Positions 7,747 to 16,058 of a stretch of DNA of 64,000 nt are shown piece by piece. How positions within the stretch are numbered: position 1 is the first letter of the stretch; every line of letters starts with the position of its first letter. The DNA is from CAVXEH01 sp963805645 (GTDB lineage: Bacteria > Chloroflexota > Limnocylindria > QHBO01), in contig CAWDVA010000002.1 of NCBI GenBank assembly GCA_963805645.1, forward strand, positions 120,288 through 184,287, in the 5' to 3' direction. The notes under the pieces were generated by a model that did no database searches, had not been told where the DNA came from, and saw only the letters and a list, made by a program, of their open reading frames with translations. Both the position numbers and the translations under genes were made by a program.

Positions 7747-8507
7747 CGCCATTCTCCGGTGGGACGCAGAGTATGCCGCAGGTGCCGCGCCTTGGCGACC
7801 AGCTGCCGCCGGTACACGTCGACGTTGTGCCAGGTGCTCCAGTACGCGCCCGCCGGTTCGGTCTCGCCGGCGGCGAGCGACGCGCGGAACTCCGTCTCGG
7901 TGGTGCCCGAGAACCAGGTCCACGCTGAGCCGATGCCCTCCAGGACGTGGGCATCCGAGCTTCCCGTGGCAGGCAGGTGGAGGGTCGTGGCGTTGAGCCG
8001 GCGACGGGCGGCGGCGCGCGAGCGCCCGGCCGCGGAGGGGTTCCACAGCTCGATGCCGTCCAGGTGGCGGGCGGGGTCCGGGTCGGCCGCCAGCGCGCGG
8101 AGGCTGCGGGCCCCGATGCTCGGGGTGAGCGGCGCGAGCGCGTGCGGCGCGATGGCCAGGCCACCCGCAGCGTGGATCCGCTCCACCGTCTCGGCGAGCG
8201 GCCGCAGCGCGGGGATCCGCTCGGTCACGAAGAGGGCAAGCAGGTGCCCGCGGCGGGTCGTGACCTCCTCGCCGACGGCGAGCGCGAAGTGGTAGTCGCC
8301 CGCGGCGTGGAGCTCGAGCGCCCGCTGGGCGCCATCGATCCGCTCGTGGTCGGCGATGGCGACGAGGTCGAGGTCGGTGCGGGTCTCGACCCAGTCGAGC
8401 AGCTGCCGGACGGACGCCGTGCCGTCCGAGTAGAGCGAGTGGATGTGGAGGTCGGCCTTGCCGCGGTCGCCCCCGCTGCGCGGAACCGCGCTTCGCGCCC
8501 GCGTCAC
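7743..8507 (-). CDS. PHP-domain metal-dependent phosphoesterase
   Basis: A 254-residue protein with a PHP fold. ADLHIHSLYSDGT holds the first metal-binding histidines, AIADHERIDGA the next Asp/His, EVTTRRGHLLALF and IAPHALAP the later ligands, and GSSDAH the last pair. This resembles the TrpH/RNase AM-type family, which hydrolyses phosphate esters or nucleotides. The GTG start at 8507 overlaps the upstream acyltransferase as GTGA and the stop overlaps the PimA-like gene as ATGA, so it is translated within the lipid operon. A lipid-head-group phosphatase role, for example on inositol phosphate or a phosphatidylinositol-phosphate intermediate, is inferred from position only. Confidence 0.8.
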   Translation of the reverse strand: MTRARSAVPRSGGDRGKADLHIHSLYSDGTASVRQLLDWVETRTDLDLVAIADHERIDGAQRALELHAAGDYHFALAVGEEVTTRRGHLLALFVTERIPALRPLAETVERIHAAGGLAIAPHALAPLTPSIGARSLRALAADPDPARHLDGIELWNPSAAGRSRAAARRRLNATTLHLPATGSSDAHVLEGIGSAWTWFSGTTETEFRASLAAGETEPAGAYWSTWHNVDVYRRQLVAKARHLRHTLRPTGEWR

Positions 8508-9415
8508 GCGCGCCGCTTTCGTGCGGGGCCGTTGCCCCGCTGATCGATCCAGATCGGCTGGAACGCGCCCCACCACTGTTCGGGCGCCTCGGCGATCGCC
8601 TCCTCGAACCGGCGGGCGATCGCCGTGGTGATGGCGATGGTGTCGGCTCGACGGTCCCCGGTTCGCTCCACGTCGACACTCCACGCCCGTGCCCGGAAGC
8701 GGTCGGGAGCCGTGCGCAGGCAGGAGGCCACGATGAGCGGCCGGCCGGTGAGGAGCGCCAGGGCGGCCGGGCCGGCAGGGATCGTGGTCGGGTGCCCGAA
8801 GAGTGAGGCCGCGATCCCGTCGCCGGCCAGGTCGCGATCGGCGACGAGGGCGACGACCTCCCCGCGCCGCAGCGCCTCGATCATCGGCCGGCGCGCTCGC
8901 GAGATGGGGATGACCCGGACGCGTCCCACCCCGCGGCGGGCATGGATGAACTCATAGAGCTCCGGCGGCTTGATCTCCTCCACCGGAGCGGTGGCGGTGA
9001 TCCCGTGAACGGCGACGAACGTGCCGTACGGCTCGAAGTTGCCCAGGTGCGGAACGGCAATGACCACCCCGCCCCGCAGCACCGGCTCCCAGCGCGGCCA
9101 CTGGAGCACCTGGAGCTGCTCATCCATGTGCTCCGGCGCGTAGTGGCGGGCGCGGACCAGTTCCAGGTAGTACCGGGCGTGCTCCACGAACGCCTGGCGC
9201 ACCAGGCGCTGCAGGGACGCCGCGTCCGTCGGTCGCCCGGTCGCGGCAGAGACCCTTCGCAGGTTCTCGGTCACCAGTGCCCGTCGCTCGGGAGCCAGGC
9301 GGTGCCAGGTGCGTCCCGCCAGGCCGGCGATGCCATAGGCGACGCGACCGGGCAGGGCCCCCACCACGAGGTCGATCAGGCCCAGGCCCCAGCGCAGCAG
9401 GGTATGGCGGACCAT
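8504..9415 (-). CDS. LpxL/PatA-type lysophospholipid acyltransferase
   Basis: A 303-residue membrane-associated acyltransferase. HLGNFE supplies the HX4E catalytic motif of the LpxL/HtrB superfamily, and DRDLAGDGIAASLFG and GPAALALLTGRP follow as in lipid A and phosphatidylinositol-mannoside acyltransferases. The N-terminal hydrophobic stretch (about residues 5-30) should anchor it at the inner membrane. In mycobacteria PatA acylates the mannose of PIM1 and lies next to pgsA and pimA, the same order as here. It overlaps both neighbours by four bases. A paralogue lies directly upstream (9415-10425), so the two may add different acyl chains. Confidence 0.83.
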   Translation of the reverse strand: MVRHTLLRWGLGLIDLVVGALPGRVAYGIAGLAGRTWHRLAPERRALVTENLRRVSAATGRPTDAASLQRLVRQAFVEHARYYLELVRARHYAPEHMDEQLQVLQWPRWEPVLRGGVVIAVPHLGNFEPYGTFVAVHGITATAPVEEIKPPELYEFIHARRGVGRVRVIPISRARRPMIEALRRGEVVALVADRDLAGDGIAASLFGHPTTIPAGPAALALLTGRPLIVASCLRTAPDRFRARAWSVDVERTGDRRADTIAITTAIARRFEEAIAEAPEQWWGAFQPIWIDQRGNGPARKRRA

Positions 9416-10425
9416 CAGTCCGCCACCCGCCCCCAGTCCTCACCGCGGCGGGCAGCCGCCAGAGCCGTCGCGGCCCATCGTCGATCGGCGTCCGATTCTG
9501 GCCAGACAGGACGGAACATGTACCACTGGGACGGGTCGTCGCGGATCACCCCGCCCAGCGCGTCGGCCAGCGCCTGGGTGGCGCGGTACACCTCCGCCGG
9601 CTCCTCGGAACGGCAGCGGATGATGGGCAGCCCGCGCGCCCGGAACCGGTCGTCGGGGGTCCGCTGGCAGTAGACCGGGAGCATGGCCGCCCCGGTACGC
9701 GCGGAGAGCGAGGCCGGGCCGACCGGGAAGGTGGTCGCCTCGCCCATGAACTCCACTGGAACGTCGCCTCGACGGAAGCCGCCGTCGCAGAACAGGACCA
9801 GGTTCCCGCGGGCACGCAGCGCCTTGAAGATGCCGCGCAGGTTGCGCCAGCCGATCAGGTGGAGCCCGTGGCGAGCGCGGATCTGCTTCAGGTGCTCGTA
9901 GAGGCGGCCGTAGGTCGTGTCGTCGGCGACGACATGGAGCGACTCGCCGTGGATCTGCAGGCCGGGTCCTATCAGGTCCATCCCGCCCACGTGGACGGTG
10001 CAGACCAGCACCCCGCCGCCGCCGGCGCGCGCTTCGTCGAGGATCTCGATGTTGTCGATCTGGACCAGCTGTTCGGCCATCTCGGGCGTGAGGCTGGCCA
10101 TGCGCATCACGTCCGCGAGGTACTTGGCGTAGGAACGGAAGGCGCGCCGGGTTGCCCGCCCCACTGCGGGATCGTCAGGCGGCCGGACCATGGCCCGTGA
10201 CAGGTTGCCGCGGACGACGTCGCGCTTGGCACCCGCCAGGTCGAAGGCCACGTTGCCCGCGGCCACGGCCACGGGCATCACCAGCGACCGGGGCAGCGCG
10301 TTGATCACGCGCTCCCCGGCCAGGTAGGCCCAGTGGGTGAGCCGCTCGCGGGTGCGCTCGCCGGCATCGGACGGGGCCGGTGCCGGAGCTGCCTCCGCAT
10401 CGGCCCCCGAGGTGCGGGTCGTCAC
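9415..10425 (-). CDS. Second LpxL/PatA-like acyltransferase
   Basis: A 336-residue paralogue of the preceding acyltransferase. The HX4E position is less clear: the expected block reads VCTVHVGGMDLIGPG, with HVGGMD giving His and an Asp five residues later, an accepted variant (HX4D). FCDGGFRRGDVPVEFMG and FPVGPASLSARTGAAMLPVY match the later family blocks. The GTG at 10425 was chosen as the first canonical start after the inositol-phosphate synthase stop (10440-10442), though a CTG at about 10443 is in frame and no strong ribosome site is visible. Role inferred from the operon: acylation of an inositol-based glycolipid. Confidence 0.75.
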   Translation of the reverse strand: MTTRTSGADAEAAPAPAPSDAGERTRERLTHWAYLAGERVINALPRSLVMPVAVAAGNVAFDLAGAKRDVVRGNLSRAMVRPPDDPAVGRATRRAFRSYAKYLADVMRMASLTPEMAEQLVQIDNIEILDEARAGGGGVLVCTVHVGGMDLIGPGLQIHGESLHVVADDTTYGRLYEHLKQIRARHGLHLIGWRNLRGIFKALRARGNLVLFCDGGFRRGDVPVEFMGEATTFPVGPASLSARTGAAMLPVYCQRTPDDRFRARGLPIIRCRSEEPAEVYRATQALADALGGVIRDDPSQWYMFRPVWPESDADRRWAATALAAARRGEDWGRVAD

Positions 10426-10439
10426 CGTTGCCGCGCTGC

Positions 10440-11675
10440 TCAGGCGACGCCCGCCGCGCTGTCCTTGGGCGCCTTCGGCCGCTCTCCGGCGAGCTTGCGG
10501 AGCGTCTTCTTGGTGAGCTGCTCCGTGCCGACCAGCGTCTCGTTGTCGTCGCCACGGATGAATGCCTCCACCCGCTCGCGCGCCACGTCGTCGTGGATCT
10601 GGATGGGCGGGCTCTTCATGAAGTAGCTCGACGGAGCCACCAGGGTGCCCGACAACCCGCGGTCGAGGCCAAGCTTCAGGCAGCGGATGGCATCGGTGAT
10701 GACGCCGGCGCTGTTCGGCGAGTCCCAGACCTCGAGCTTCATCTCCAGGTTGAGCGGCACGTCGCCGTAGGTGGTGCCTTCCATGCGGATGTGGCACCAC
10801 TTTCGATCCTGCAGCCAGGGGACGTAGTCGGATGGGCCAACGTGGATGTTGCCCTCCTCGAGCTCGTAGTCGAGCATCGAGGTGACCGCGTTCGTCTTGC
10901 TGATCTTCTTGGACTCCAGGCGCTCGCGCTCGAGCATGTTCAGGAAGTCCGTGTTGCCCCCGAAGTTGAGCTGGTACGTGCGGTCGATGCGCACGCCACG
11001 GTCCATGAAGAGGCGGGTCAGGACCCGGTGGGTGATGGTGGCGCCCACCTGGCTCTTGATGTCGTCACCGATGACGGGCAGGCCCTTCTCTGCGAAGCGG
11101 CGCTGCCAGTACGGCTCGCGGCCGATGAAGACGGGGATGGCGTTCACGAAGCCCACGCCCGCCTGGAGTGCCTGCTCCACGTACCACTTCGTCGCCTCCT
11201 CGCTGCCCACCGGCAGGTAGGAGACCACGACGTCGACGTTGCGCTCCTTGAGGATGCCCACCACGTCGGCCGTCGGGCCCGGGGCCTTCTCGATCACCTG
11301 GGAGAGGTACTTCCCCAGGCCGTCGTGGGTCATGCCGCGGTCCACGGTCACCCCGATGTGGGGCACATCCATGAACTTGAAGGTGTTGTTCTGCCCGCGG
11401 AAGATCGCCTCTGACAGGTCCTTGCCCACCTTCTCCTTGTCGACGTCAAAGGCGGCAACGAACTCGATGTCGCTGATGTGGTAGCCGCCAAGGTTGACGT
11501 GCATGAGCCCGGGGATGAAGTCGCCCGGCTTGGCGTCCGCGTAGTAGTAGCGCCCCTGCACCAGGCTGCTGGCGCAGTTGCCGACTCCCACGATCGCGAC
11601 CCGGATCTTCCCATCGGTCGGGCGCTTCGGGTTCCCGGCGCTCTTACCGTTGCTGCTGGCCACTGGCTCGTTCAT
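10440..11675 (-). CDS. ino1: Inositol-3-phosphate synthase
   Basis: A 411-residue enzyme that cyclises glucose 6-phosphate to 1L-myo-inositol 3-phosphate with NAD. The Rossmann motif IVGVGNCASSL starts near residue 29. Family blocks include FDVDKEKVGKDL, SYLPVGSEEATKWY, GDDIKSQVGATITHR, NFGGNTDFLNM and the lysine-rich ESKKISKTNAV. The length and sequence fit the actinobacterial/archaeal type. AAGGAG directly abuts the ATG at 11675, so a GTG four codons downstream is also possible. It supplies the inositol head group to the phosphotransferase upstream (11755-12408). Confidence 0.93.
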   Translation of the reverse strand: MNEPVASSNGKSAGNPKRPTDGKIRVAIVGVGNCASSLVQGRYYYADAKPGDFIPGLMHVNLGGYHISDIEFVAAFDVDKEKVGKDLSEAIFRGQNNTFKFMDVPHIGVTVDRGMTHDGLGKYLSQVIEKAPGPTADVVGILKERNVDVVVSYLPVGSEEATKWYVEQALQAGVGFVNAIPVFIGREPYWQRRFAEKGLPVIGDDIKSQVGATITHRVLTRLFMDRGVRIDRTYQLNFGGNTDFLNMLERERLESKKISKTNAVTSMLDYELEEGNIHVGPSDYVPWLQDRKWCHIRMEGTTYGDVPLNLEMKLEVWDSPNSAGVITDAIRCLKLGLDRGLSGTLVAPSSYFMKSPPIQIHDDVARERVEAFIRGDDNETLVGTEQLTKKTLRKLAGERPKAPKDSAAGVA

Positions 11676-11754
11676 CTCCTTCCCGCGGTCACTGCGACCG
11701 CCTCATCCACCATACCGATGTTGCCGTATCTCGTTGCCGGCGCGTGCCTCCGGG

Positions 11755-12408
11755 TTACCCCTGCGAAGAGGTCAGGCGCCAGACGTGCCAGATGCGCTGT
11801 GCCGTGGTCGCGACGGTCAGGACCCCGATGATCCACAGGACGGCGACCAGGGCGATGCCGAAGCCGAACCCGGCGAGGAGCAGCCCGGCCACGATGAGCA
11901 CGATCCGCTCCGGCCTGGGCGCAAGGCCTATGGCGGCGGTCAGGCCGATCCCCTCCGCGCGGGCGCGGGCGTAGCTGACCATGAACGAGCCCGCCAGGGC
12001 CGTGAACGCGGCGATGACAGGCCAGGTCGGGGCCGGCTGCCCCAGGAAGTACGCCGCCACGCCGACGTAGAGAATCGCCTCCGCAGCGCGGTCGAGCGTG
12101 GAGTCGAGGAAGCTTCCGAACGCCGTGCCGCCGCCCGTGGCGCGTGCCAGGGCGCCGTCGACCGCGTCGAGGAGGGATCCCGCGGTGAGGATCAGAGCGC
12201 CCGCGACGAGGCCGCCGGCACCGATCACCGCGGCGGCGACCATCACGATGAAGAAGCCGATGACGGTGACCGTGTTGGGCGTGACATGCAGCGCGAGGGC
12301 CATGCGGACCACGGGCGCCAGGATGGCCCGCGCCGTATCCTTGACCCACGAGGGCACGAGCGATCCGCCACGCGCCAGGTTCTGTGCGTGCTGCCGACTA
12401 GCGGACAT
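11755..12408 (-). CDS. CDP-alcohol phosphatidyltransferase, probable phosphatidylinositol-phosphate synthase
   Basis: A 217-residue integral membrane enzyme with about six helices. It carries the complete family motif D-x2-DG-x2-AR-x8-G-x3-D-x3-D, visible as DAVDGALAR followed by GSFLDSTLD (about residues 81-108). The family joins CDP-diacylglycerol to an alcohol. Directly beside inositol-phosphate synthase, the likely acceptor is inositol phosphate, as in actinobacterial PgsA1. Its start overlaps the ArsR gene by 11 bases, so the two are co-translated. Phosphatidylglycerol-phosphate synthase is the alternative. Confidence 0.85.
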   Translation of the reverse strand: MSASRQHAQNLARGGSLVPSWVKDTARAILAPVVRMALALHVTPNTVTVIGFFIVMVAAAVIGAGGLVAGALILTAGSLLDAVDGALARATGGGTAFGSFLDSTLDRAAEAILYVGVAAYFLGQPAPTWPVIAAFTALAGSFMVSYARARAEGIGLTAAIGLAPRPERIVLIVAGLLLAGFGFGIALVAVLWIIGVLTVATTAQRIWHVWRLTSSQG

Positions 12409-12760
12409 CGGCCACCTTTCCGGCCGCCGGGCGCTCGGCCGTGCCGATGCCCGACGTTCCGCCGATGAGACGGCCCTCTGCCTGGCGAAGCTCCTCGAAG
12501 GCGGCCATCCGCAGCCTGCAGATGACCGTCCGGCCCTGCCGCGTGGTGTCGATGAGGCCGGCGACGCGCAGGATGCGGAGGTGCCAGCTGATCAGCGGCT
12601 GGGAGAGACCCACGCGGGACGTGAGCTCGGTTACCGGCGAGGGCCCCAGCTCCGCGAGAAGCCCGATCACCCGCAGGCGCGTCTCGTCGCCGAGCGCCCG
12701 GTACAGGGTGCGCAGGCGCCGGAGATCGCGGTCCGCCGGAAGCTCCGCGTGGATGGTCAT
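12398..12760 (-). CDS. ArsR-family transcriptional regulator heading the inositol-lipid operon
   Basis: A 120-residue winged-helix regulator. LYRALGDETRLRVIGLL opens the fold, LTSRVGLSQPLISWHLRILRVAGLI is the recognition region and TTRQGRTVICRL the wing. No Cys is present, so the classic thiolate metal site of ArsR/SmtB is absent; the effector is unknown. The gene starts at ATG 12760 behind a promoter (12809-12837) whose -10 is overlapped by a 16-base dyad (12795-12810), fitting autorepression. As first gene of the operon it probably controls the lipid pathway downstream. Some ArsR relatives sense small molecules instead of metals. Confidence 0.85.
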   Translation of the reverse strand: MTIHAELPADRDLRRLRTLYRALGDETRLRVIGLLAELGPSPVTELTSRVGLSQPLISWHLRILRVAGLIDTTRQGRTVICRLRMAAFEELRQAEGRLIGGTSGIGTAERPAAGKVADVR

Positions 12761-12794
12761 TGCGCAAGCGACTCTTTATGAAATGGGAATTTAT

Positions 12795-12810
12795 ATAAGC
12801 CGTTGCTTAT
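12795..12810. promoter_or_regulatory. Dyad operator candidate for the ArsR regulator
   Basis: ATAAGC (12795-12800) and GCTTAT (12805-12810) form a perfect inverted repeat around CGTT, in an AT-rich island unusual for this DNA. It overlaps the end of the minus-strand -10 (12809-12814), so a bound dimer would block initiation of the arsR-led operon. Confidence 0.6.
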
Positions 12811-12837
12811 GTTATGGCGACGAACCCCCGCCGTCAA
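12809..12837 (-). promoter_or_regulatory. Promoter of the arsR/inositol-lipid operon
   Basis: On the minus strand TTGACG (12832-12837) and TAACAT (12809-12814) are separated by exactly 17 bases. Five of six and four of six positions match consensus. The start codon at 12760 lies about 45 bases downstream. Confidence 0.6.
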
Positions 12838-12879
12838 TGGGCAACTCGGCAACCGCCCGGACCCGGGGAGGGGCCGTGC

Positions 12880-12885
12880 TAGAGT
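12880..12885 (+). promoter_or_regulatory. Leaderless-type -10 for the degenerate ABC ATPase gene
   Basis: TAGAGT lies exactly seven bases before the GTG at 12893, and no Shine-Dalgarno sequence precedes that GTG. This is the spacing expected when transcription starts at the start codon. The -35 region is not recognisable. Confidence 0.45.
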
Positions 12886-12892
12886 CGCGGGC

Positions 12893-13729
12893 GTGACGAG
12901 CTCCACCCCGGACGCCCTCTGGTCGTCTCGCGCGGTCCGGCTCCTGCGTCCCGCGGCGGTGGTCTGCGAGGGCCTGCGTCGGCGCGGACGCCGGGGGAGC
13001 GGGCTCGACGGGCTGGACCTGCGGGTTCCGGTCGGGGCGCGGCTCCTGCTCGTCGGCGATCCCGACGCCGCGGCAACGCTCCTCGTGCGGATCCTGGCCG
13101 GACTGTCGCACCGGGATGCCGGACGGATCTCCATTGCCGGAACGCAGCGGCCCGACGGCTCACCGCAGGGCTGGGGGAGACGCATCGCGTTCGTGGGGCC
13201 CGAGACGGGACTGTACCCGTGGATGTCGGCGGCGGAGGCGCTCGACCTGTCCGCGCGACTGGCGCTCCTCGACCCGGCGACCGCCCGACGACGCATCGCC
13301 GAGGCGGCCGAGCGCTGGGGCCTGGGCGCTGTGCTGCATCGCCCGATGCGTCGCGTCGGCCTGGCCCACATCCAGCGCACCGCCATGGCCGCGGCCCTCC
13401 TTGGCGACCCGGAGGTCGTCCTGCTCGATGAGCCGCTGCGTGCCGTGGACCCCGACGAGCGCATCCTCCTCCTGCGCCTTCCCGGCGAGCGGCGAACCGT
13501 CCTGCTGGCCAGCCGCTACCCGGCGAGCGAGGCGGGCTGCGTGGACCAGGTCGCCCTGGTCCGCGAGGGGCGGATCGCGATCCATGCCACGGTCACCACC
13601 CTCGAGCGGCGGGGGTTCCCGCTTTCGCATCGCGGCCTGGCCGCCTTCGCCGACACGACGGCTGTCGGCTCGGAGCGCCAGGCCGACCTCGACGGAGATC
13701 CCCGAATCCCCGGGCGGGCGAGCGCCTGA
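12893..13729 (+). CDS. ABC transporter ATPase-like protein with degenerate P-loop
   Basis: A 278-residue protein with the order of an ABC ATPase but a lost Walker A: at residues 55-62 it reads GDPDAAAT where GxxGxGK[S/T] is expected. Walker B is intact (EVVLLDEPL), the D-loop is present (RAVD), the signature is altered (VGLAHIQRTAMAA), and the switch histidine region reads ASRYP instead of TTH. It may bind nucleotide poorly or act as a structural half of a heterodimer. The stop overlaps the membrane gene at 13729 as TGATG, so the two should form one complex. GTG 12893 is chosen from the TAGAGT spacing. Confidence 0.7.
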   Translation: MTSSTPDALWSSRAVRLLRPAAVVCEGLRRRGRRGSGLDGLDLRVPVGARLLLVGDPDAAATLLVRILAGLSHRDAGRISIAGTQRPDGSPQGWGRRIAFVGPETGLYPWMSAAEALDLSARLALLDPATARRRIAEAAERWGLGAVLHRPMRRVGLAHIQRTAMAAALLGDPEVVLLDEPLRAVDPDERILLLRLPGERRTVLLASRYPASEAGCVDQVALVREGRIAIHATVTTLERRGFPLSHRGLAAFADTTAVGSERQADLDGDPRIPGRASA

Positions 13730-14427
13730 TGCGCGCGGCGACGCTCACCTGGATGGCGCTGCGGGAGCTGTGGATCAGCTTCCGCTTCCTGGCCCTCCTC
13801 GCGGTCGGGCTGCTGGGTGGCCTCCTCGCCGCCACGGCGGGCGCGCGGGGCTGGAACGTGTCGTCGCTCCTCGCGTGGGGAATGGGCGCGGCCGGGGTGG
13901 TGGCCGCCGGTCTTGCCGCGTCCCGGCTCGCCACCGAGCGGCGGAGCGGCAGGATCGCGTGGCTTGCAGTCCGTTCCGTGCCGCGGTCGGCGACCCTGCT
14001 CGCGTGGTTCGGCAGCATGGCGCTGCCCCTGCTGGCCGGCCTGGTGGCGTCGGCCCTGCTCGGATGGCTCGTGGCCGGGACCGACGTGACCGGCCAGCTC
14101 GACGCGCCGGGCTACGCGGCCGTCGCACTCGCGGCGATCGTCACGACGCTCGAGGTGCTCGCGCTCGGCCTTGCGGCCGGCAGCCTCCTCGATGCGCTGC
14201 CGGCCACCGTGACCGCCGTGCTGGTCGGTGGCGCGCTCCTGCTGGTCGGTGGCGCGAGCACCATCGAGCCGCCGGTCCTCCCGTCGGCGGGAATGGGGTT
14301 GCTGGCCGAAGCGGCGACGCTGGCACGTCCGCTGTCCGACGGACTGCAGGCAACGGGACTGGCCCTGGCCGGTATGGGCCTGCTCCTGGCCGTCGCAGCC
14401 GCGGCCCTCTCGCGCGCGGACCTGTGA
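13729..14427 (+). CDS. Six-helix membrane protein, probable partner of the degenerate ABC ATPase
   Basis: A 232-residue protein with about six hydrophobic helices and an N-terminal segment (MALRELWISFRFLALLAVG) like those of ABC-2-type permeases. The charged loop SRLATERRSGRIAWL after helix 2 may be the coupling region facing the ATPase. It overlaps both neighbours (TGATG upstream, GTGA downstream). It resembles the permease half of two-gene ABC systems in Chloroflexota and Actinomycetota, but I do not recognise a substrate family. Confidence 0.65.
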   Translation: MRAATLTWMALRELWISFRFLALLAVGLLGGLLAATAGARGWNVSSLLAWGMGAAGVVAAGLAASRLATERRSGRIAWLAVRSVPRSATLLAWFGSMALPLLAGLVASALLGWLVAGTDVTGQLDAPGYAAVALAAIVTTLEVLALGLAAGSLLDALPATVTAVLVGGALLLVGGASTIEPPVLPSAGMGLLAEAATLARPLSDGLQATGLALAGMGLLLAVAAAALSRADL

Positions 14428-14447
14428 ACACCAACGAGGAGCCCACC

Positions 14448-16058
14448 GTGCGGCTCCGGCCGCTCGCCGCATGGGCGGTGCTCGTCACCTGCTCGCTGGG
14501 GGTCCTCATCGCCGGCGCCGAGCTGATGGTGGTGGCCATCGCCCTGCCGTCCATTGTCGAGGATTTCGGCGGCTGGGGCGATCTTGCCCGCGCCTCGTGG
14601 ATCGTGAACGCCTACCTGCTGGCCTTCGTGGTGGCGATGCCGCTGGCCGGCCGCGCGGCAGACCTGTGGGGCGCGCGGCGTCTCTACGTCGTGGCACTGC
14701 TCCTCTTCGCGGCCGGCAGCCTCGGCTCCGGCCTGGCGCCCGCCGCGGGACCCGAGACCGGGCTGGCCTGGCTCATTGGCTTCCGGACGGTCCAGGGCTT
14801 CGGCGGCGGCGCCATGGTCCCGCTGTCGATGGCCATCGCCGCCCACATCTTCGCGGGACGGACGCGCGCCGTGGCGCTGGGCGTGGAGGGTGCCGCGACC
14901 TTCGTGGGGATGGCGGTCGGCCCGGCGTACGGCGCCTGGGTGCTGCTGAACGTCAGCGTGCCCGGGATCGCCATCGATCCGTGGCAGTGGATCTTCCTGC
15001 TCAACGTCCCGATCGCCATCCTGACCCTGCTGGCGATCTACGTGGTGGCGGGCGGCATCGAGACGCCGCGGCACGCCGGGGGCCTGGACCTGGCCGGCGC
15101 GATCCTCGCGACGCTGGCCCTGGTGGCCGGGATCGGCGCCCTGAGCGAGGCCGGCGCCCGGGGCTGGGTGGACCCCCTGGTCCTGGCGGGGTTGGCGGCG
15201 GCTGCCGCGGGGATCGCCGCCTTCGTGCTCCTGGAGCGGCGCTCGGCGGCACCGCTCATCGACCCGCGGCTGTTCACCCGGCGGAGCTTCTCCGCCGCGA
15301 ACGCGGTCAGCCTGCTCACCGGGTACACGCTCGCGACCGCGATCATTGGCGGTCCGGTCTTCGTCGACCGGGTCCTCTTCGGCCACGCGGAGGAATCGGC
15401 CATCGCGCTCAGCGCGCTGACCGTGGCGATCGCGGCCGGAGCCATCGTCGGCGGCGTCTTCAGCGGGGTGGCCGGGGAGCGTCCGGTGACCGTGCTCGGG
15501 GTGGCGATCACCGCCGTCGCGCTGTGGCTGGCGCTGGGCTGGGTCCCGGACACGGGCCTGGATCGCCTGGTCCGCGATCTCGCGCTGTTCGGTGCCGGCT
15601 TCGGGCTGACCGTCTCACCCCGGGCGACGGCCGCGGTGGCGTCGGCCGGATCCACGGCCTACGGCGTGGCGAGCGCCCTGCTGCAGATCACCCGCACGGT
15701 GGGGATGAGCATCGGCCTGGCACTTCTGACGAGCATTGGCCAGAGCCGGATCGACGAGCTCACCCAGCTCGTCAACGACCCGACACGACGCGACGCGCTG
15801 CTGCGCACCCTGGGCCATCCCGAGTTCGTGGGCGTCGACCCGAACACCTCGCTGGCCCTCACCGCGATCCTCGAGCAATGGTCGCGCGGTCAGGCCGCCG
15901 ACGTCCTGCACCTGGTCCTGGGCCTGGCGCTGGGCGTGGCGCTGGTGACCCTGGTTCCCGCCCTGCTGCTCGGCGGGCGCGCGCCGTCGGCGAGCCATGA
16001 GACGCCCGGTGCCGCGGCGGTTCCGTTGTTCAGGGGACCGGATCGGCCACCACGATGA
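14448..16058 (+). CDS. MFS exporter of the DHA2 (EmrB/QacA, 14-helix) type
   Basis: A 536-residue major-facilitator protein with about 14 helices. Helix 1 shows AELMVVAIALPSI, the helix 2-3 loop GRAADLWGARRLYV, and motif C occurs near GPAYGAW. Proton-driven export of hydrophobic or cationic drugs is the family role. GTG 14448 was preferred because GAGGAG lies six bases before it; a GTG at 14424 overlapping the previous stop as GTGA is the alternative. The 3' end overlaps the converging sortase gene by 29 bases. Confidence 0.87.
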   Translation: MRLRPLAAWAVLVTCSLGVLIAGAELMVVAIALPSIVEDFGGWGDLARASWIVNAYLLAFVVAMPLAGRAADLWGARRLYVVALLLFAAGSLGSGLAPAAGPETGLAWLIGFRTVQGFGGGAMVPLSMAIAAHIFAGRTRAVALGVEGAATFVGMAVGPAYGAWVLLNVSVPGIAIDPWQWIFLLNVPIAILTLLAIYVVAGGIETPRHAGGLDLAGAILATLALVAGIGALSEAGARGWVDPLVLAGLAAAAAGIAAFVLLERRSAAPLIDPRLFTRRSFSAANAVSLLTGYTLATAIIGGPVFVDRVLFGHAEESAIALSALTVAIAAGAIVGGVFSGVAGERPVTVLGVAITAVALWLALGWVPDTGLDRLVRDLALFGAGFGLTVSPRATAAVASAGSTAYGVASALLQITRTVGMSIGLALLTSIGQSRIDELTQLVNDPTRRDALLRTLGHPEFVGVDPNTSLALTAILEQWSRGQAADVLHLVLGLALGVALVTLVPALLLGGRAPSASHETPGAAAVPLFRGPDRPPR

